Positions 8,778-18,451 of a stretch of DNA of 64,000 bases are shown piece by piece. A program made the position numbers and the translations under genes. The notes beneath the pieces were generated by a model. It was not told where the DNA came from and searched no databases. It worked only from the letters and a program-made list of their open reading frames with translations. The first letter of the stretch is position 1. Each line of letters begins with the position of its first letter. The stretch lies in NCBI RefSeq assembly GCF_014621775.1, contig NZ_CP061204.1, forward strand, positions 1,446,501 to 1,510,500, written 5' to 3'. This DNA comes from Stenotrophomonas sp. 169. GTDB taxonomy: Bacteria; Pseudomonadota; Gammaproteobacteria; Xanthomonadales; Xanthomonadaceae.

Positions 8778-11700
8778 ACTTCTCTGCCTGGGCGATCAAG
8801 CGCCCGCTGCCTGCGCTGCTGATCTTCTTCGTGTTGTGCGTGGCGGGTCTATGGGGCTTCTACCAGTTGCCGGTGGCGCGCTTCCCGGACATCGCCTTCC
8901 CGATGACGACCGTGACGGTAACCCAGCCCGGTGCGTCGCCGAGCCAGCTGGAAGCCGAAGTCACCCGCAAGGTGGAAGACTCGGTCGCCACGGTGAACAA
9001 CGTGAAGCGGGTGATGTCGTCGGTCAGCGAAGGCGTCAGCACCACGACCATCGAGTTCCAGCTTGAGGCCGACCTGGCCACCGCGCTGGACGATACCCGT
9101 GATGCCGTCACCCGCATCCGCACGGATCTGCCGCAGGACATCCAGGAGCCGGTGATCTCCAAGGTCGACATCGGCGGTTCGCTGATGACCTATGCGCTGG
9201 TTGCTCCGCACATGACGCCGGATGAGGCGAGCTGGTTCGTCGACCGCGACATCGCCCGCGCCATGTACGGCGTACCCGGCGTGGCACAGGTGACCCGCGT
9301 GGGCGGCGTACAGCGGCAAGTGCGCGTGGACCTGGATTCCAATGCGCTGATCGCGATGGGCATCACCGCCGGCGATGTATCGCAGCAGTTGGCCAGGATC
9401 CAGGTAGAGCGTGCGGGCGGGAAGGCGGAAATCGCCGGGGCGCAGCAGACCATCCGCACGCTGGGCACGGTAGGCGATGCGCAGGCCCTGCGCGATTACT
9501 CCATTGCCTTGCCGGATGGCCGTGCGGTACGCCTTTCGACGCTGGCCACGATCACCGATGCGGCGGCGGATCCGACCGAGGCGGCGCTGCTGGATGGCGG
9601 TGAGGTCGTGGCGTTTTCGATGTCGCGCACGCGCGGCTCCAGCGAGGTCAAGGTAGAGGCCGGCGTCCATGCAGCACTGGACCAGATCAAGGCAGCGCAT
9701 CCCGGCATCGATTTCCGACTGGTCACCACGGCCATCGACGAGACCCACCGCTCCTACGATTCGTCGATGACCATGCTGTGGGAAGGCGCGCTGCTGGCCC
9801 TGCTGGTGGTCTGGCTGTTCCTGCGCGACTGGCGTGCGACGTGGGTGGCGGCACTCGCGTTGCCGCTGTCCATCATTCCCACCTTCGCGGTCATGCACTT
9901 CTTCGGCTTCACGTTGAACATGATCACGCTGCTGGCGCTGTCGGTGGTGGTCGGCATCCTCGTGGACGATGCGATCGTGGAAATCGAGAACATCGTGCGC
10001 CACCTGCGCATGGGCAAGCCGCCGCTGGAGGCGGCGCGCGAGGCCGCGGGTGAAATCGGCAACGCGGTCATTGCGACCTCGCTGACCTTGGCCGCGGTGT
10101 TCGTGCCCGTGGCGTTCATGCCCGGCATCGCCGGCAAGTTCTTCCGCGAGTTCGGCTGGACGGCCGCCACGGCGGTACTGTTTTCCTTGCTGGTGGCGCG
10201 CCTGCTGACGCCGATGATGGCCGCCTACCTGCTCAAGCCGCACGGCGAAGAGAAGCCGGACTCCCGTTTGATGGTCTGGTACCTCGGCTGGGTGGACGCC
10301 GCGTTGCGTCATCGCGGCCGCACGTTGTGGCTGGCCACCGGGCTGTTCGTGGCATCGCTTGCGCTGGTGCCTTTCATCCCGGCGACCTTCATCCCGCAAT
10401 CCGATCTGGGCCGCAGCAATCTCAACCTGGAACTGCCCCCGGGCACGCGGCTGCAGGACACCGTCGCGGTGGCCGAGCGCGCCCGCGCGCTGCTGACCGG
10501 GATGCCGGAACTCAAGCAGGTGTACACCGCGGTAGGCAGCGTGCTCGACCTCGGTGACCCGGGTGCGACGGGCGTGGGTGAGCCGCGCAAGGCCACCCTG
10601 GTGCTGGACTGGGGCACCGCCAATACGCGCGACCGTGGCCAGCAGGAACTCGAACGTGACGCACGCCAGCGGCTGGCCAACCTGCCGGGTGTGCGCGTGA
10701 GCTATGTCAGCTCCGAACCCGGCAACCTGCTGCAGTTGGTGCTGTCCGGCGACGACCCGCAGCGGCTGCAGGATGCGTCCACCGCACTCGAGCGTGACCT
10801 GCGGAGTCTGCAGGGCCTGGGCAGCGTGTCGTCCACCGCGTCGCTGCTGCGCCCGGAGCTGCAGATCGTGCCCAACGCGGCCCGCGCAGCCGATCTGGGC
10901 GTGGCGACCGCTGATATCGCCGAGGCCGCGCGCATCGCGACCGCCGGTGATTACGAACAGCGGCTGGCCAAGCTCAACCTGCCGGACCGGCAGGTCCCGA
11001 TCCGGGTGGGCTTCGCTGAGGCCACGCTGGCCAATCCGGCGTTGATCGGACAGCTGCGGGTGCCCGGCCGAAACGGTCCGGTGCCGCTGGCGGCGGTGGC
11101 CGAGATCCAGCAGGGCAGTGGGCCGTCGCAGATCTCGCGCTACCAGCGCCAGCGCAACGTGACCCTTACCGCCGAACTCAACGGACGTCCGCTGGGCGAG
11201 GTGATGACCGAAGTGCAGGCGCTGCCCAGCGTCAAGCAGCTGCCGCCGGGCGTGAGTTTCCTCAACACCGGTGATGCGGAAGTCTTCGTCGAGCTGTTCA
11301 TCGGCTTCATGCTGGCGATGGCGGCCGGCCTGGTCTGCATCTACATGGTGCTGTTGCTGCTGTTCAACCATGCGCTGATGCCGATCACCATCCTGGCGGC
11401 GGTGCCGCTGTGCGCGGGCGGTGCCTTCGGTGCGCTGTTGATCACCCAGAACATGCTGTCCCTGCCGGCGCTGATCGGGCTGCTGATGCTGATCGGCATC
11501 GCCACCAAGAACTCCATCCTGCTGGTGGATTACGCGGTGATCGCCGAGGACGAACACGGCATGAGCCAGCACGACGCCTTGGTGGATGCCTGCCGCAAGC
11601 GTGCGCAGCCGATCATCATGACCACCTTGGCGATGGGCGCGGGCATGATGCCCATCGCGCTGGGGTTTGCCGGTGACTCCAGTTTCCGCGCACCGATGGC

Positions 11701-11839
11701 GATCGCCGTGATCGGTGGACTGATCACCTCCACGCTGCTCAGCCTGATCGTCATCCCGGCCGCGTTCACCGTGGTCGACGACCTGGGTGAATGGTTGTCG
11801 CGGAAGTTCCGCCGCCAACCCTCGCATCCAGTTGCGTAA
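8774..11839 (+). CDS. RND-family multidrug efflux inner-membrane transporter
   Basis: A 1021-residue AcrB/HAE1-type proton-driven exporter with the expected duplicated layout of 12 transmembrane helices and two large periplasmic loops. The proton-relay residues are present: the D-D pair at about residues 398-399 (G-I-L-V-D-D-A-I-V) in helix 4 and the Lys at about 912 (G-I-A-T-K-N-S-I-L) in helix 10. The N-terminal R-P-L-P/R-F-P-D-I-A-F-P motif is typical. It overlaps the adaptor gene by ATGA. No outer-membrane factor gene follows, so the pump must borrow a TolC-like channel encoded elsewhere. Substrates cannot be read from the sequence. A long open frame on the opposite strand is a codon-bias shadow. 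Confidence 0.96.
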   Translation: MNFSAWAIKRPLPALLIFFVLCVAGLWGFYQLPVARFPDIAFPMTTVTVTQPGASPSQLEAEVTRKVEDSVATVNNVKRVMSSVSEGVSTTTIEFQLEADLATALDDTRDAVTRIRTDLPQDIQEPVISKVDIGGSLMTYALVAPHMTPDEASWFVDRDIARAMYGVPGVAQVTRVGGVQRQVRVDLDSNALIAMGITAGDVSQQLARIQVERAGGKAEIAGAQQTIRTLGTVGDAQALRDYSIALPDGRAVRLSTLATITDAAADPTEAALLDGGEVVAFSMSRTRGSSEVKVEAGVHAALDQIKAAHPGIDFRLVTTAIDETHRSYDSSMTMLWEGALLALLVVWLFLRDWRATWVAALALPLSIIPTFAVMHFFGFTLNMITLLALSVVVGILVDDAIVEIENIVRHLRMGKPPLEAAREAAGEIGNAVIATSLTLAAVFVPVAFMPGIAGKFFREFGWTAATAVLFSLLVARLLTPMMAAYLLKPHGEEKPDSRLMVWYLGWVDAALRHRGRTLWLATGLFVASLALVPFIPATFIPQSDLGRSNLNLELPPGTRLQDTVAVAERARALLTGMPELKQVYTAVGSVLDLGDPGATGVGEPRKATLVLDWGTANTRDRGQQELERDARQRLANLPGVRVSYVSSEPGNLLQLVLSGDDPQRLQDASTALERDLRSLQGLGSVSSTASLLRPELQIVPNAARAADLGVATADIAEAARIATAGDYEQRLAKLNLPDRQVPIRVGFAEATLANPALIGQLRVPGRNGPVPLAAVAEIQQGSGPSQISRYQRQRNVTLTAELNGRPLGEVMTEVQALPSVKQLPPGVSFLNTGDAEVFVELFIGFMLAMAAGLVCIYMVLLLLFNHALMPITILAAVPLCAGGAFGALLITQNMLSLPALIGLLMLIGIATKNSILLVDYAVIAEDEHGMSQHDALVDACRKRAQPIIMTTLAMGAGMMPIALGFAGDSSFRAPMAIAVIGGLITSTLLSLIVIPAAFTVVDDLGEWLSRKFRRQPSHPVA

Positions 11840-11855
11840 CGCGGTAGCGCCGACA

Positions 11856-11878
11856 GGTAGAGCCGACTTCAGTCGGCT
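11856..11878. repeat. GTAG-type REP palindrome
   Basis: The GGTAG head plus GCCGACT/AGTCGGC arms, the same family as at 5666, lies just after the RND gene stop and before the convergent response-regulator gene. It probably doubles as a transcript-end hairpin. Confidence 0.88.
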
Positions 11879-11906
11879 TCCCCTCCAGTCGGCTCCCCTC
11901 CGTGTC

Positions 11907-12686
11907 TCACCGCTCCCCACGCATCGACACCAGCCTCATGAACGCCTCGTTCTGATAACGGCTCATGCGCAGCTGCTGCCCAGTATCCAGCGTCACCACG
12001 TGGTGACCGTTGAACCACGGGTGGATGGACTTCACGCGCCGTACGTTGACGATGGCAGATCGGTGCACGCGCGCGAAGTGCCGCGGATCCAGCCGGGCGG
12101 CGAGGGCGGTCATGGTCTCGCGCAGTTCATGGATGCGGTCGGCCACGTGGATCTGCACGACGTTGCGGTCCGCCTTGATCCAGACGATGTCATCCACCGG
12201 CACCAGCACCACGTGCTCGTCCACGCGCAGCGGAATCCGCTCCAGGTAATCCTCACGCGGACGCAGCGCATCGAGTGCCTGCAGGATGCGGGCCGACGCC
12301 TCGGGTCCCATGCCCGTACGTGCGGAAAGGCGGTCCTTCGCGCGCTGCAGCGTGGCGGCAAAGCGTTCGCGGCTGAAAGGTTTGACCAGATAGTCCACCG
12401 CGTTCGCCTCGAACGCCTTCACCGCGTACTGCTCGTAGGCGGTAACGAACACAGTAGCGGGCATGCGCTCCGCGCCGATGGTGGCGACCACGTCCAGCCC
12501 GGTGATGGCAGGCATCTGGATGTCGAGGAAGACCAGGTCCGGCGAGTGCTCGCGGATCGCTTTCACTGCGGACACGCCGTCGCCGCACTCACCGACGATC
12601 TCGATCTGCGGATCATCGCGCAACAACCGGACGATCGCATGCCGCGCGATGGGTTCATCGTCCACCACCAGCGTGGCGATGCTCAT
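11907..12686 (-). CDS. LytTR-type response regulator (LytR/AlgR family)
   Basis: A 259-residue response regulator. The receiver domain (residues 3-120) carries the acidic pocket D9-D10, phospho-acceptor D55 in L-V-F-L-D-I-Q-M-P, a conserved Thr in F-V-T-A-Y-E and Lys in L-V-K-P-F. The C-terminal LytTR DNA-binding domain (about 155-255) shows the family signature V-D-D-I-V-W-I-K-A-D-R-N, plus F-A-R-V-H-R-S-A-I-V-N-V. It is the second gene of a two-gene operon: its ATG overlaps the stop of the sensor-kinase gene by four bases. It is therefore the cognate regulator of that kinase. Targets are unknown; the small secreted protein gene transcribed divergently from the kinase is one candidate. Confidence 0.95.
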   Translation of the reverse strand: MSIATLVVDDEPIARHAIVRLLRDDPQIEIVGECGDGVSAVKAIREHSPDLVFLDIQMPAITGLDVVATIGAERMPATVFVTAYEQYAVKAFEANAVDYLVKPFSRERFAATLQRAKDRLSARTGMGPEASARILQALDALRPREDYLERIPLRVDEHVVLVPVDDIVWIKADRNVVQIHVADRIHELRETMTALAARLDPRHFARVHRSAIVNVRRVKSIHPWFNGHHVVTLDTGQQLRMSRYQNEAFMRLVSMRGER

Positions 12687-13807
12687 GCGGGGGCGAGCCC
12701 GGCGCTGAACTCGGGTCCCTCATCCGGCCCTTCGAGCTCGCGGAAGGGCACGCGGATGCGGCAGACCACTCCCTCTGGCCAGATCATGTCCAAGCGCACA
12801 TCGGCGGCACCGCCGTAGAGCTCCTTCAGGCGCAGGCGCGTGTTGGACAGGCCGATACCGTGGCCGGCGCACGGTTCCGGTTCGGTGGACAGGGTGCTGT
12901 TGCGGTTACGCACTTCGATGCACAGCGTGTCCCCCTCGCGACGGCTCTCGATCTCGATGGTGTCGCTGCCCACACGGTTGCCTATGCCATGCCGCACGGC
13001 GTTCTCCACGATGGGCTGCAACAACAGGCTGGGCACGGCGCAGTCCAGCGTGTCAGGTGCGATGTAGATGCGGCTCTGCAAACGGTCCTTGAACCGCGTG
13101 CGCTGGATGCCGAGATACAGCTCGATCAGCTCCAGCTCCTGGCGCAGTGTGATTTCCTGGCCGTCGTAGTCCTCCAGGAAGGCGCGCAGCAGCTCGCTCA
13201 GCCGCAGCAGCATGTCTTCGGCCGATACCTTGTCTTCGTCAAGCAGGGTAATGATGGCGTGCAGCGTGTTGAACAGGAAATGCGGTTGCAGCTGGGATTT
13301 CAGAGCAACCAGTCGTGACTGCGCGAGATCGGTGGCCAGTTGGCTGGCCTCCAGCGTGCGCTGCGCCTGCTCGGCATGGAAGTGCATCGCCTGCTGTATC
13401 GCAAACAGGGCCCAGTAGGTCAGCATCCCCACCGCGAAATGCTGGGCAAGGAAATAGCCCAGCTGATCGGCAAACCCGCTGGGCTCGAACAGCGTGGAGA
13501 TCAGTGCGCCGGTGATCATCGCCATGAAGGTGACGGCGAGGCTGGCGACGAGTTGTGGGCCCAGCCCGAGCAGGTGCCGCCCTGGCTGCAGGGGATAACG
13601 CACGGCCAGCCGGAACACCAACGGCGCCAGCGCAGCCCAGCTGTACCACTGGATCATCGACCAGCGCAGGTGATCGAACAGGGCAGCGGCCTCGCCATTG
13701 AGCGAGCGGGTGAGTGCGTTCTGCAGGGCGAACACGATGGCCACCGCAGTCCAGATGGCGAGGTAGTACATCCATCCGATGCGGGTCGTGCCGAGGCGGA
13801 TCTTCAT
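12683..13807 (-). CDS. LytS-type sensor histidine kinase (His_kinase family)
   Basis: A 374-residue membrane sensor kinase. The N-terminal half (about residues 12-150) contains four to five hydrophobic helices with short loops, so sensing is probably within the membrane. A short coiled coil (H-A-E-Q-A-Q-R-T-L-E) then leads to the LytS-type phospho-acceptor box L-K-S-Q-L-Q-P-H-F-L-F-N, with the His at about residue 176. The ATPase part has the N-box (L-Q-P-I-V-E-N-A-V-R-H-G) and a G-x-G-I-G-L-S-N-T-R G-box. The ATG at 13807 matches the start of the first membrane helix; an open frame continuing upstream runs across non-coding and REP sequence. It is coupled to the LytTR regulator by a four-base overlap. 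Confidence 0.94.
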   Translation of the reverse strand: MKIRLGTTRIGWMYYLAIWTAVAIVFALQNALTRSLNGEAAALFDHLRWSMIQWYSWAALAPLVFRLAVRYPLQPGRHLLGLGPQLVASLAVTFMAMITGALISTLFEPSGFADQLGYFLAQHFAVGMLTYWALFAIQQAMHFHAEQAQRTLEASQLATDLAQSRLVALKSQLQPHFLFNTLHAIITLLDEDKVSAEDMLLRLSELLRAFLEDYDGQEITLRQELELIELYLGIQRTRFKDRLQSRIYIAPDTLDCAVPSLLLQPIVENAVRHGIGNRVGSDTIEIESRREGDTLCIEVRNRNSTLSTEPEPCAGHGIGLSNTRLRLKELYGGAADVRLDMIWPEGVVCRIRVPFRELEGPDEGPEFSAGLAPA

Positions 13808-14026
13808 TGCGGTATCCCGTGCGCCCGACGTTCGGAGCTGGCCCATCCTAGGCCCGGTGGGGAGCGGGCGGAAGCGCTGTGGCGGCCGGCTGCGATTGGT
13901 CCGCGCTGGCTGACGATTGGTCCCGGATCGCTTGTGGGGCGAGTCCGTGCAGCGCGTGATGCAGAGGCCGGACCGCGCCGCCACGTCGCTGCGACTGGCC
14001 CACCGCCACCTACTGGAACCCGTGAC

Positions 14027-14389
14027 ATGCCCATGATCCGATTCGCTGTCCTTTCCCTTCTCTCCGCTGCAGCCACTGTGCACGCAGGCGAGGGCATCCG
14101 CTATCTCGAACTGCTCAACCGCGCCCATGACAGCGTCACGGGTGTCGCGGTGGCACCGGCCGGTACCGACCGCTTCCGGCAGGTCGACATCGACCTGCTG
14201 CCTGGCGGCGGTGGGGCCACCCGCCTCGTGGTGGCCAACACCGGTTGCCGCTACGATCTGCGCGTTGCGTTCCGCAACGGCCAGCAGGTGGTGTATCCCA
14301 ACGTGGATGCGTGCAAGGGCGGCAAGCTGGTGATCAGCAGCCAAGCTAAAGATGGACGTTACCCGCTGACGGCATCCACGCCGTTGTAG
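14027..14389 (+). CDS. Small secreted/periplasmic protein of unknown function
   Basis: A 120-residue protein with a clear signal peptide (basic start, hydrophobic I-R-F-A-V-L-S-L-L-S core, cleavage after V-H-A). The mature part has two cysteines about 23 residues apart (N-T-G-C-R-Y and D-A-C-K-G-G) that could form a disulfide bond. I do not recognise the family. It is transcribed divergently from the LytS/LytTR operon across a 219-bp gap. The stop codon TAG is provided by the first base triplet of a GTAG-headed REP unit, so the array abuts or has invaded the end of the gene. An alternative start two codons downstream (14033) is equally possible. Confidence 0.72.
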   Translation: MPMIRFAVLSLLSAAATVHAGEGIRYLELLNRAHDSVTGVAVAPAGTDRFRQVDIDLLPGGGGATRLVVANTGCRYDLRVAFRNGQQVVYPNVDACKGGKLVISSQAKDGRYPLTASTPL

Positions 14390-14669
14390 CGCCGAGCCAC
14401 GCTCGGCGGACTGCGTGGTTGTCCGGCCCGCTGCGCTCGCCGACCGTGGGTCGGCGCTACCGATCTGCCTCGGTCGTTGTAGCGCCGAGCCGTGCTCGGC
14501 GGATTGCGTGGTCGTCCGGCCCGCTGCGCTCGCCGACCGTGGATCGGCGCTACCGAACTGCCTCGGTCGTTGTAGCGCCGAGCCGTGCTCGGCGGACTGC
14601 GTGGTCGTCCGGCCCGCTGCGCTCGCCGACCATGGGTCGGCGCTACCGATCTGCTGTGGCCGTGCGGAC
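14383..14669. repeat. Tandem array: 3 copies of a 93-bp REP-pair unit
   Basis: Three head-to-tail copies begin at 14383, 14476 and 14569, an exact 93-base period, with a few substitutions between copies. Each unit holds two GTAG-family palindromes facing each other (TAGCGCCGAGC...GCTCGGC and GCCGACC...GGTCGGCGCTA) joined by a GTCCGGCCCGCTGCGCTC linker. It fills the gap between the small secreted protein and the convergent ispA and encodes nothing. Confidence 0.93.
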
Positions 14670-14698
14670 TCCGTCCGGCCAGCGGCCGTCACTACCGG

Positions 14699-15577
14699 CT
14701 AGTGATTGCGTTCTATAGCCAAGCGGCCGAGGGCGCGCAGGGCGTTGGCTTCTTCGCCGTAGTGGGCCAGGGCGTCGTCCATCACTGTGCTCAGTTCGGC
14801 CAGCCTGGCCTTGGCGCCGTCCATTCCCAGCAGGGCGGGGAAGGTGGATTTGTCCTGCGCTACGTCTTTGCCGGCGGTCTTGCCCAGCTGCTCGGAGCTG
14901 GCTTCCACGTCCAGGATGTCATCGCGCACCTGGAAGGCCAGACCAAGCGCATCGGCGAACTGGTCCAGACGGGCCAGATCGGTTGCCGGGGCGTGGCCGC
15001 ACAACGCGCCCATGCGAACGGCAGCGCGGATCAGCGCACCGGTCTTCAGCGCATGCATGCGGGTCAGTGCGTCCAGCGACTGCAGTTGGCCGGTGGCATC
15101 GATATCCAGTGCCTGACCGCCGCACATGCCGGCCGCGCCGGAGGCGTGAGCCAGCGCCTGCAGGCAGGCAACGCGGAGTTCCGCCGGCAGTGCCGCTTCG
15201 GCCAGCAGGCTGAAGGCGCGGGTCTGCAACGCATCCCCGGCGAGGATGGCGGTGGCTTCGTCGAACGCGATGTGGGTGGTCGGCTTGCCACGGCGCAGGG
15301 CGTCGTCGTCCATCGCCGGCAGGTCGTCGTGCACCAGCGAATAGGCGTGGATCAATTCCACCGCCATCGCCGGCGCATCCAACTGGTGCGGGTCGGTGCC
15401 GAACACGTCGCCAGCCGCGTACACCAGCAGGGGACGCATGCGCTTACCGCCGCCCAGCACCGAATGGCGCATGGCCTGGTGCATCCGACGCGGGGCGTCG
15501 GTGGCCGAGGGCAGGGCGGCGTCGAGCTGGCTTTCGATGCGATCGCGCAGGCGCGCGAACATCGCTTCAACCGTCAT
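14699..15577 (-). CDS. ispA: Geranyl/farnesyl diphosphate synthase
   Basis: IspA makes farnesyl diphosphate from isopentenyl diphosphate and dimethylallyl/geranyl diphosphate in the cytoplasm, feeding quinone and undecaprenyl synthesis. The 292-residue protein has both Asp-rich Mg-binding motifs: the first, D-D-L-P-A-M-D-D-D, at about residue 83 with the following R-R-G-K-P-T-T-H, and the second, D-D-I-L-D, at about 216 followed by L-G-K-T-A-G-K-D. The substrate-binding [10 protein letters not shown] motif lies near residue 43. It is the last gene of the leftward unit and overlaps xseB by 11 bases, the conserved xseB-ispA pair. Confidence 0.96.
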   Translation of the reverse strand: MTVEAMFARLRDRIESQLDAALPSATDAPRRMHQAMRHSVLGGGKRMRPLLVYAAGDVFGTDPHQLDAPAMAVELIHAYSLVHDDLPAMDDDALRRGKPTTHIAFDEATAILAGDALQTRAFSLLAEAALPAELRVACLQALAHASGAAGMCGGQALDIDATGQLQSLDALTRMHALKTGALIRAAVRMGALCGHAPATDLARLDQFADALGLAFQVRDDILDVEASSEQLGKTAGKDVAQDKSTFPALLGMDGAKARLAELSTVMDDALAHYGEEANALRALGRLAIERNH

Positions 15578-15827
15578 GGGACGGCGGGTCGAAGGGCTCG
15601 GCGTTTTCCGGCTGGGCCGGATCGGTGAGCAGGCGCACGCGCAGTTCGGCCTGTTCCAGCGCCTGCTGGCACTGGCGGTACAGACCGACGCCGCGTTCGT
15701 AGGCGCTGAGCGACGCTTCCAGGCTGAGCTCTCCGGTTTCCATCTGCTCGACGAGCTGCTCCAAGGATTCGAGCGACTGCTCGAACTGGGCTACCGGGGA
15801 CGCATTTTCGGGGGTTTTCTTAGCCAT
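15567..15827 (-). CDS. xseB: Exodeoxyribonuclease VII small subunit
   Basis: An 86-residue helical protein with the XseB signature: [23 protein letters not shown] near the N-terminus, then a [15 protein letters not shown] helix. XseB binds in several copies to XseA to form the single-strand exonuclease VII used in DNA repair. The large-subunit gene is not in this window. It overlaps ispA and follows tilS with a 36-bp gap, so it is in the same transcript. Confidence 0.95.
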   Translation of the reverse strand: MAKKTPENASPVAQFEQSLESLEQLVEQMETGELSLEASLSAYERGVGLYRQCQQALEQAELRVRLLTDPAQPENAEPFDPPSHDG

Positions 15828-15863
15828 GCGACAAGTGTGGACGGCCCGCGCGCAGGGGTCAAT

Positions 15864-17159
15864 TCACCAGCCGCCGGGACGCCAGTGCAACTGGGCATCG
15901 TGCTGCTGCAGCCAGGCCTGCAGCGGCGCGGACAGCACCACGTCGGCGGCGGCCTGCAGCTGGCCATCGGCGGCGAAGAGCAGCGGCAGCTGGCGGCGTC
16001 GCCATGGGGCCAGGTGCTCACGCTGCAGGCAGTCCTTCAGCGCATGCTGGTGGCGGCGGCCGGGCAGCTGGATGCGTTCGCCGCCTTGCCGGCCGGTCAC
16101 CTGCATCGGCGCATCGAATGCCGCCGCACCCTGCAGTTGCAGTTGGCCGCCATCGGGCAGGGCCAGCGGTGCGCGGCCATCCCAGGTGGCCTGCCATCCG
16201 GCAGGCAGTTGCGGCAGCTCGGCCGGCAGCAGGTACCAGTGGCCGCGCCATTGGCGGATGCTGTGCTGCTGCCAGCGCACCTGCGCCTCGCGGTCAGGCC
16301 CGGCCGGCAGCACTTCGTTTTCCAGCTGCGCGAGCACGCGCGCGGGCAGGGCGGCAGCGCCCTGGGTGGATACCCAGCGACGCAGCACGCGAGCACGGCG
16401 CGGCGGTGACACCTGCTGCAGGCGCTCCACCGACACCACGCGCGTGGCGGCCTCCACATGCTGCAGCAGCTCGTCGTCTTCTTCGTCCAGCATGTCCCGC
16501 AGCTGACCGCAGTGGGCGGCGCTCGCGGCCAGCGCGGCGTCAGCGTGCGGCCACCGCTCGCGCAACAGCGGCAGCACGTGCAGCCGCAGGAAGTTGCGAT
16601 CGGGGCCATCGTCGCTGTTGCTGGGGTCTTCGATCCACTCCAGTCCGTGTTGCTGCGCGTAGCTCAACAACGCCGAGCGCGGCGTCTGCAGCAGCGGTCG
16701 CCACAGCCGATGTGTACCCAGCGCCGACACGGGCGACATCGCCGCCAGCCCATCCACGCCGGAACCGCGCAGCGCACGCAGCAGGAAGGTTTCGGCCTGG
16801 TCATCCTGGTGCTGCGCCAGGGCCAGCGTCTCGCCAGCGCGTAGTTCCGCTACGAAGGCATCGCGCCGTGCCTGGCGTGCTGCCGCTTCCATGCCGATGC
16901 CGGAAGAAAGATCCACCTCTACCCGGCGCACGCTCAGCGGCACGCCCAAGGCATCGCACTGGCGTTGGCAATGCACCGCCCAGTCATCGGCCGCTGCCTG
17001 CAGTCCGTGATGGACATGGACCGCCCTCAGGGTGAACCCCCACGCCTGCGCCGACGGCAGCAGCCAGTGCAGCAGCACCGTCGAATCCAGCCCGCCGCTG
17101 TAGCCGACCAGCAGGGGCGCATCGACAGGCGTGATAACGGAGAGGTCAGGCACGTTCAA
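15864..17159 (-). CDS. tilS: tRNA(Ile)-lysidine synthetase
   Basis: TilS attaches lysine to C34 of tRNA-Ile(CAU), an essential decoding modification. The 431-residue protein has the PP-loop ATP-binding motif S-G-G-L-D-S near residue 20. The N-type ATPase domain continues with V-H-V-H-H-G-L and the [20 protein letters not shown] signature, then the linker and the C-terminal TilS domain ([14 protein letters not shown]). The best start is a TTG at 17159 whose last bases overlap the stop of the upstream dprA-like gene (TTGA); an in-frame GTG two codons on is the alternative. The overlap implies coupling to the helicase/DprA module. Confidence 0.94.
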   Translation of the reverse strand: MNVPDLSVITPVDAPLLVGYSGGLDSTVLLHWLLPSAQAWGFTLRAVHVHHGLQAAADDWAVHCQRQCDALGVPLSVRRVEVDLSSGIGMEAAARQARRDAFVAELRAGETLALAQHQDDQAETFLLRALRGSGVDGLAAMSPVSALGTHRLWRPLLQTPRSALLSYAQQHGLEWIEDPSNSDDGPDRNFLRLHVLPLLRERWPHADAALAASAAHCGQLRDMLDEEDDELLQHVEAATRVVSVERLQQVSPPRRARVLRRWVSTQGAAALPARVLAQLENEVLPAGPDREAQVRWQQHSIRQWRGHWYLLPAELPQLPAGWQATWDGRAPLALPDGGQLQLQGAAAFDAPMQVTGRQGGERIQLPGRRHQHALKDCLQREHLAPWRRRQLPLLFAADGQLQAAADVVLSAPLQAWLQQHDAQLHWRPGGW

Positions 17160-18451
17160 CGGGTTTCAGGGCTGGATCCATCGACGGAAACTGGAGTCCG
17201 CAGCACATAGTGCGCCGACGCCCGCTCATGGTGCAGCACACCCTCATCGACGAGCCACGTCAGCCAGACCTGCGTCTGCGGGAGCGATACCTCCAGCGCC
17301 GCTGCGATCTCGGCAGCCTGCAGGGGTTCACGCAGCAGCCGTGAGAAGGCGGCACGCACGCCCTGCTGGAGAAGGTCACGTGCACCCTGCGAAGCAGGCT
17401 CCGCAGGCACGGCGTAAGGCTCCATGGCGTCGCTGTCTTGGGTCGCATAGGGTGCAGCGGCTTCAGCGACTGCGCGTATGGAATCCCGCCCACGCGATGC
17501 GGTGTAGCCGCTCGATTCGCGGAACACCTGTTCCATCGCGGCGACGTCGAGTGGCGCGGGCCAAGGCGACGCGCCCTTCGCCTGCAGTCCGTCGAGGCCT
17601 GCACTGGACTCTCCTGCAGATCGTACGAACAGTGGCACAAAGCGGTGCTTTTCCAGCTGTTCAACCGCGCCTGCCCAGGTTCCCCCCTTGCCGAGATCTG
17701 CGTTGACCACCAGCGCCACATCCGCCAATGCGTAGATCAGCTTGTTGCGTTGCATGGCGTGGCCCACGTTGAAGCTGGCAGACGGATCGTACGGAGACAC
17801 CAGCGTGAGGCGACCCTCCAGCAACGGATCGCGCTGCGCGCGGGTCATGCTGTGCTGTTCCAGGCTGTCTGCCAGAACCCCGCAGACCCGGCCACCCGCG
17901 CTCAGTGCGCCGCCCATGGCCGCTTGATCGACCCCTCGCGCCCCGCCAGACACAACCGGCCTCCCTGCTTCCGCGGCCAGACGTCCAAGGGCGGTGGTGT
18001 AGTCGATCAAGCTGTCTGTCACTTTTCTTGATCCAACAACGGCGAGCCCACCCTGCTCCAGATTGTGCGGATCGCCGCATCCGTAGAGCACGGCGGGTGC
18101 GTCTTCGCGAAGGCGTGTCTTGAGACGTCGCGGGTAGCCGGGGTCTGCGCGGCTGATAACCCAGATTGCGCGCGCACCCCAGCGCTCCAAGGCTTGGCTG
18201 AGCAGGAAACCACGGCCCAGCAGTCTCTGCAGGCGCGCGCTGTCAACAAGGCCAGTGCAGTCGCGCAGCACCGGACCCATGTCAGCTGTGACAAGGTCCG
18301 CAGGTTGCCGGTGGATGCTGCGCAGGTGGCGTGCAAGTGCCTTGTACTCACCCGGTGTCAGCGGATCAGAAGAGGCGCTCGCCTTCCCGATGATCAGGGG
18401 GGCCGTCAGCAGCAGAATGGCTTGGGTGTTCGGCGAGATGGGGGTGGTCAT
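17156..18451 (-). CDS. DprA-like SLOG-fold protein of a RecQ/PRTase-associated module
   Basis: A 431-residue DprA-family protein. Residues about 20-120 form an N-terminal helical domain. The Rossmann-like SLOG core (about 120-300) has the V-V-G-S-R-K motif, [13 protein letters not shown] and [10 protein letters not shown], matching the nucleotide/ssDNA-binding signatures of DprA (canonical GSR, SGxARGID, RNRxIagL). A winged-helix-like segment ends the protein (about 380-425). Canonical DprA loads RecA on incoming DNA. Here the gene is coupled by ATGA overlap to a RecQ-like helicase/phosphoribosyltransferase gene, an association typical of mobile conflict modules rather than competence. The ATG at 18451 was chosen for that overlap and the family N-terminus. 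Confidence 0.88.
   Translation of the reverse strand: MTTPISPNTQAILLLTAPLIIGKASASSDPLTPGEYKALARHLRSIHRQPADLVTADMGPVLRDCTGLVDSARLQRLLGRGFLLSQALERWGARAIWVISRADPGYPRRLKTRLREDAPAVLYGCGDPHNLEQGGLAVVGSRKVTDSLIDYTTALGRLAAEAGRPVVSGGARGVDQAAMGGALSAGGRVCGVLADSLEQHSMTRAQRDPLLEGRLTLVSPYDPSASFNVGHAMQRNKLIYALADVALVVNADLGKGGTWAGAVEQLEKHRFVPLFVRSAGESSAGLDGLQAKGASPWPAPLDVAAMEQVFRESSGYTASRGRDSIRAVAEAAAPYATQDSDAMEPYAVPAEPASQGARDLLQQGVRAAFSRLLREPLQAAEIAAALEVSLPQTQVWLTWLVDEGVLHHERASAHYVLRTPVSVDGSSPETR

Noticed and set aside
6960..11839. Naming the efflux operon smeGH or smeMN
   Set aside because: The TetR-MFP-RND layout fits, but orthology to a specific Sme pump needs sequence comparison that was not possible.
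8849..11920. A 1023-codon open frame antisense to the RND transporter gene
   Set aside because: Same codon-bias shadow: composition dominated by R, H, Q, G and D, no domain, and it runs into a REP palindrome.
13340..14026. An N-terminal extension of the small secreted protein antisense to the histidine kinase
   Set aside because: The extension lies over the kinase gene and its promoter, and a clear signal peptide begins at 14027.
13808..14692. An N-terminal extension of the LytS-type kinase running back through the REP array
   Set aside because: It translates repeat DNA and crosses the small secreted gene. The first membrane helix starts at 13807.
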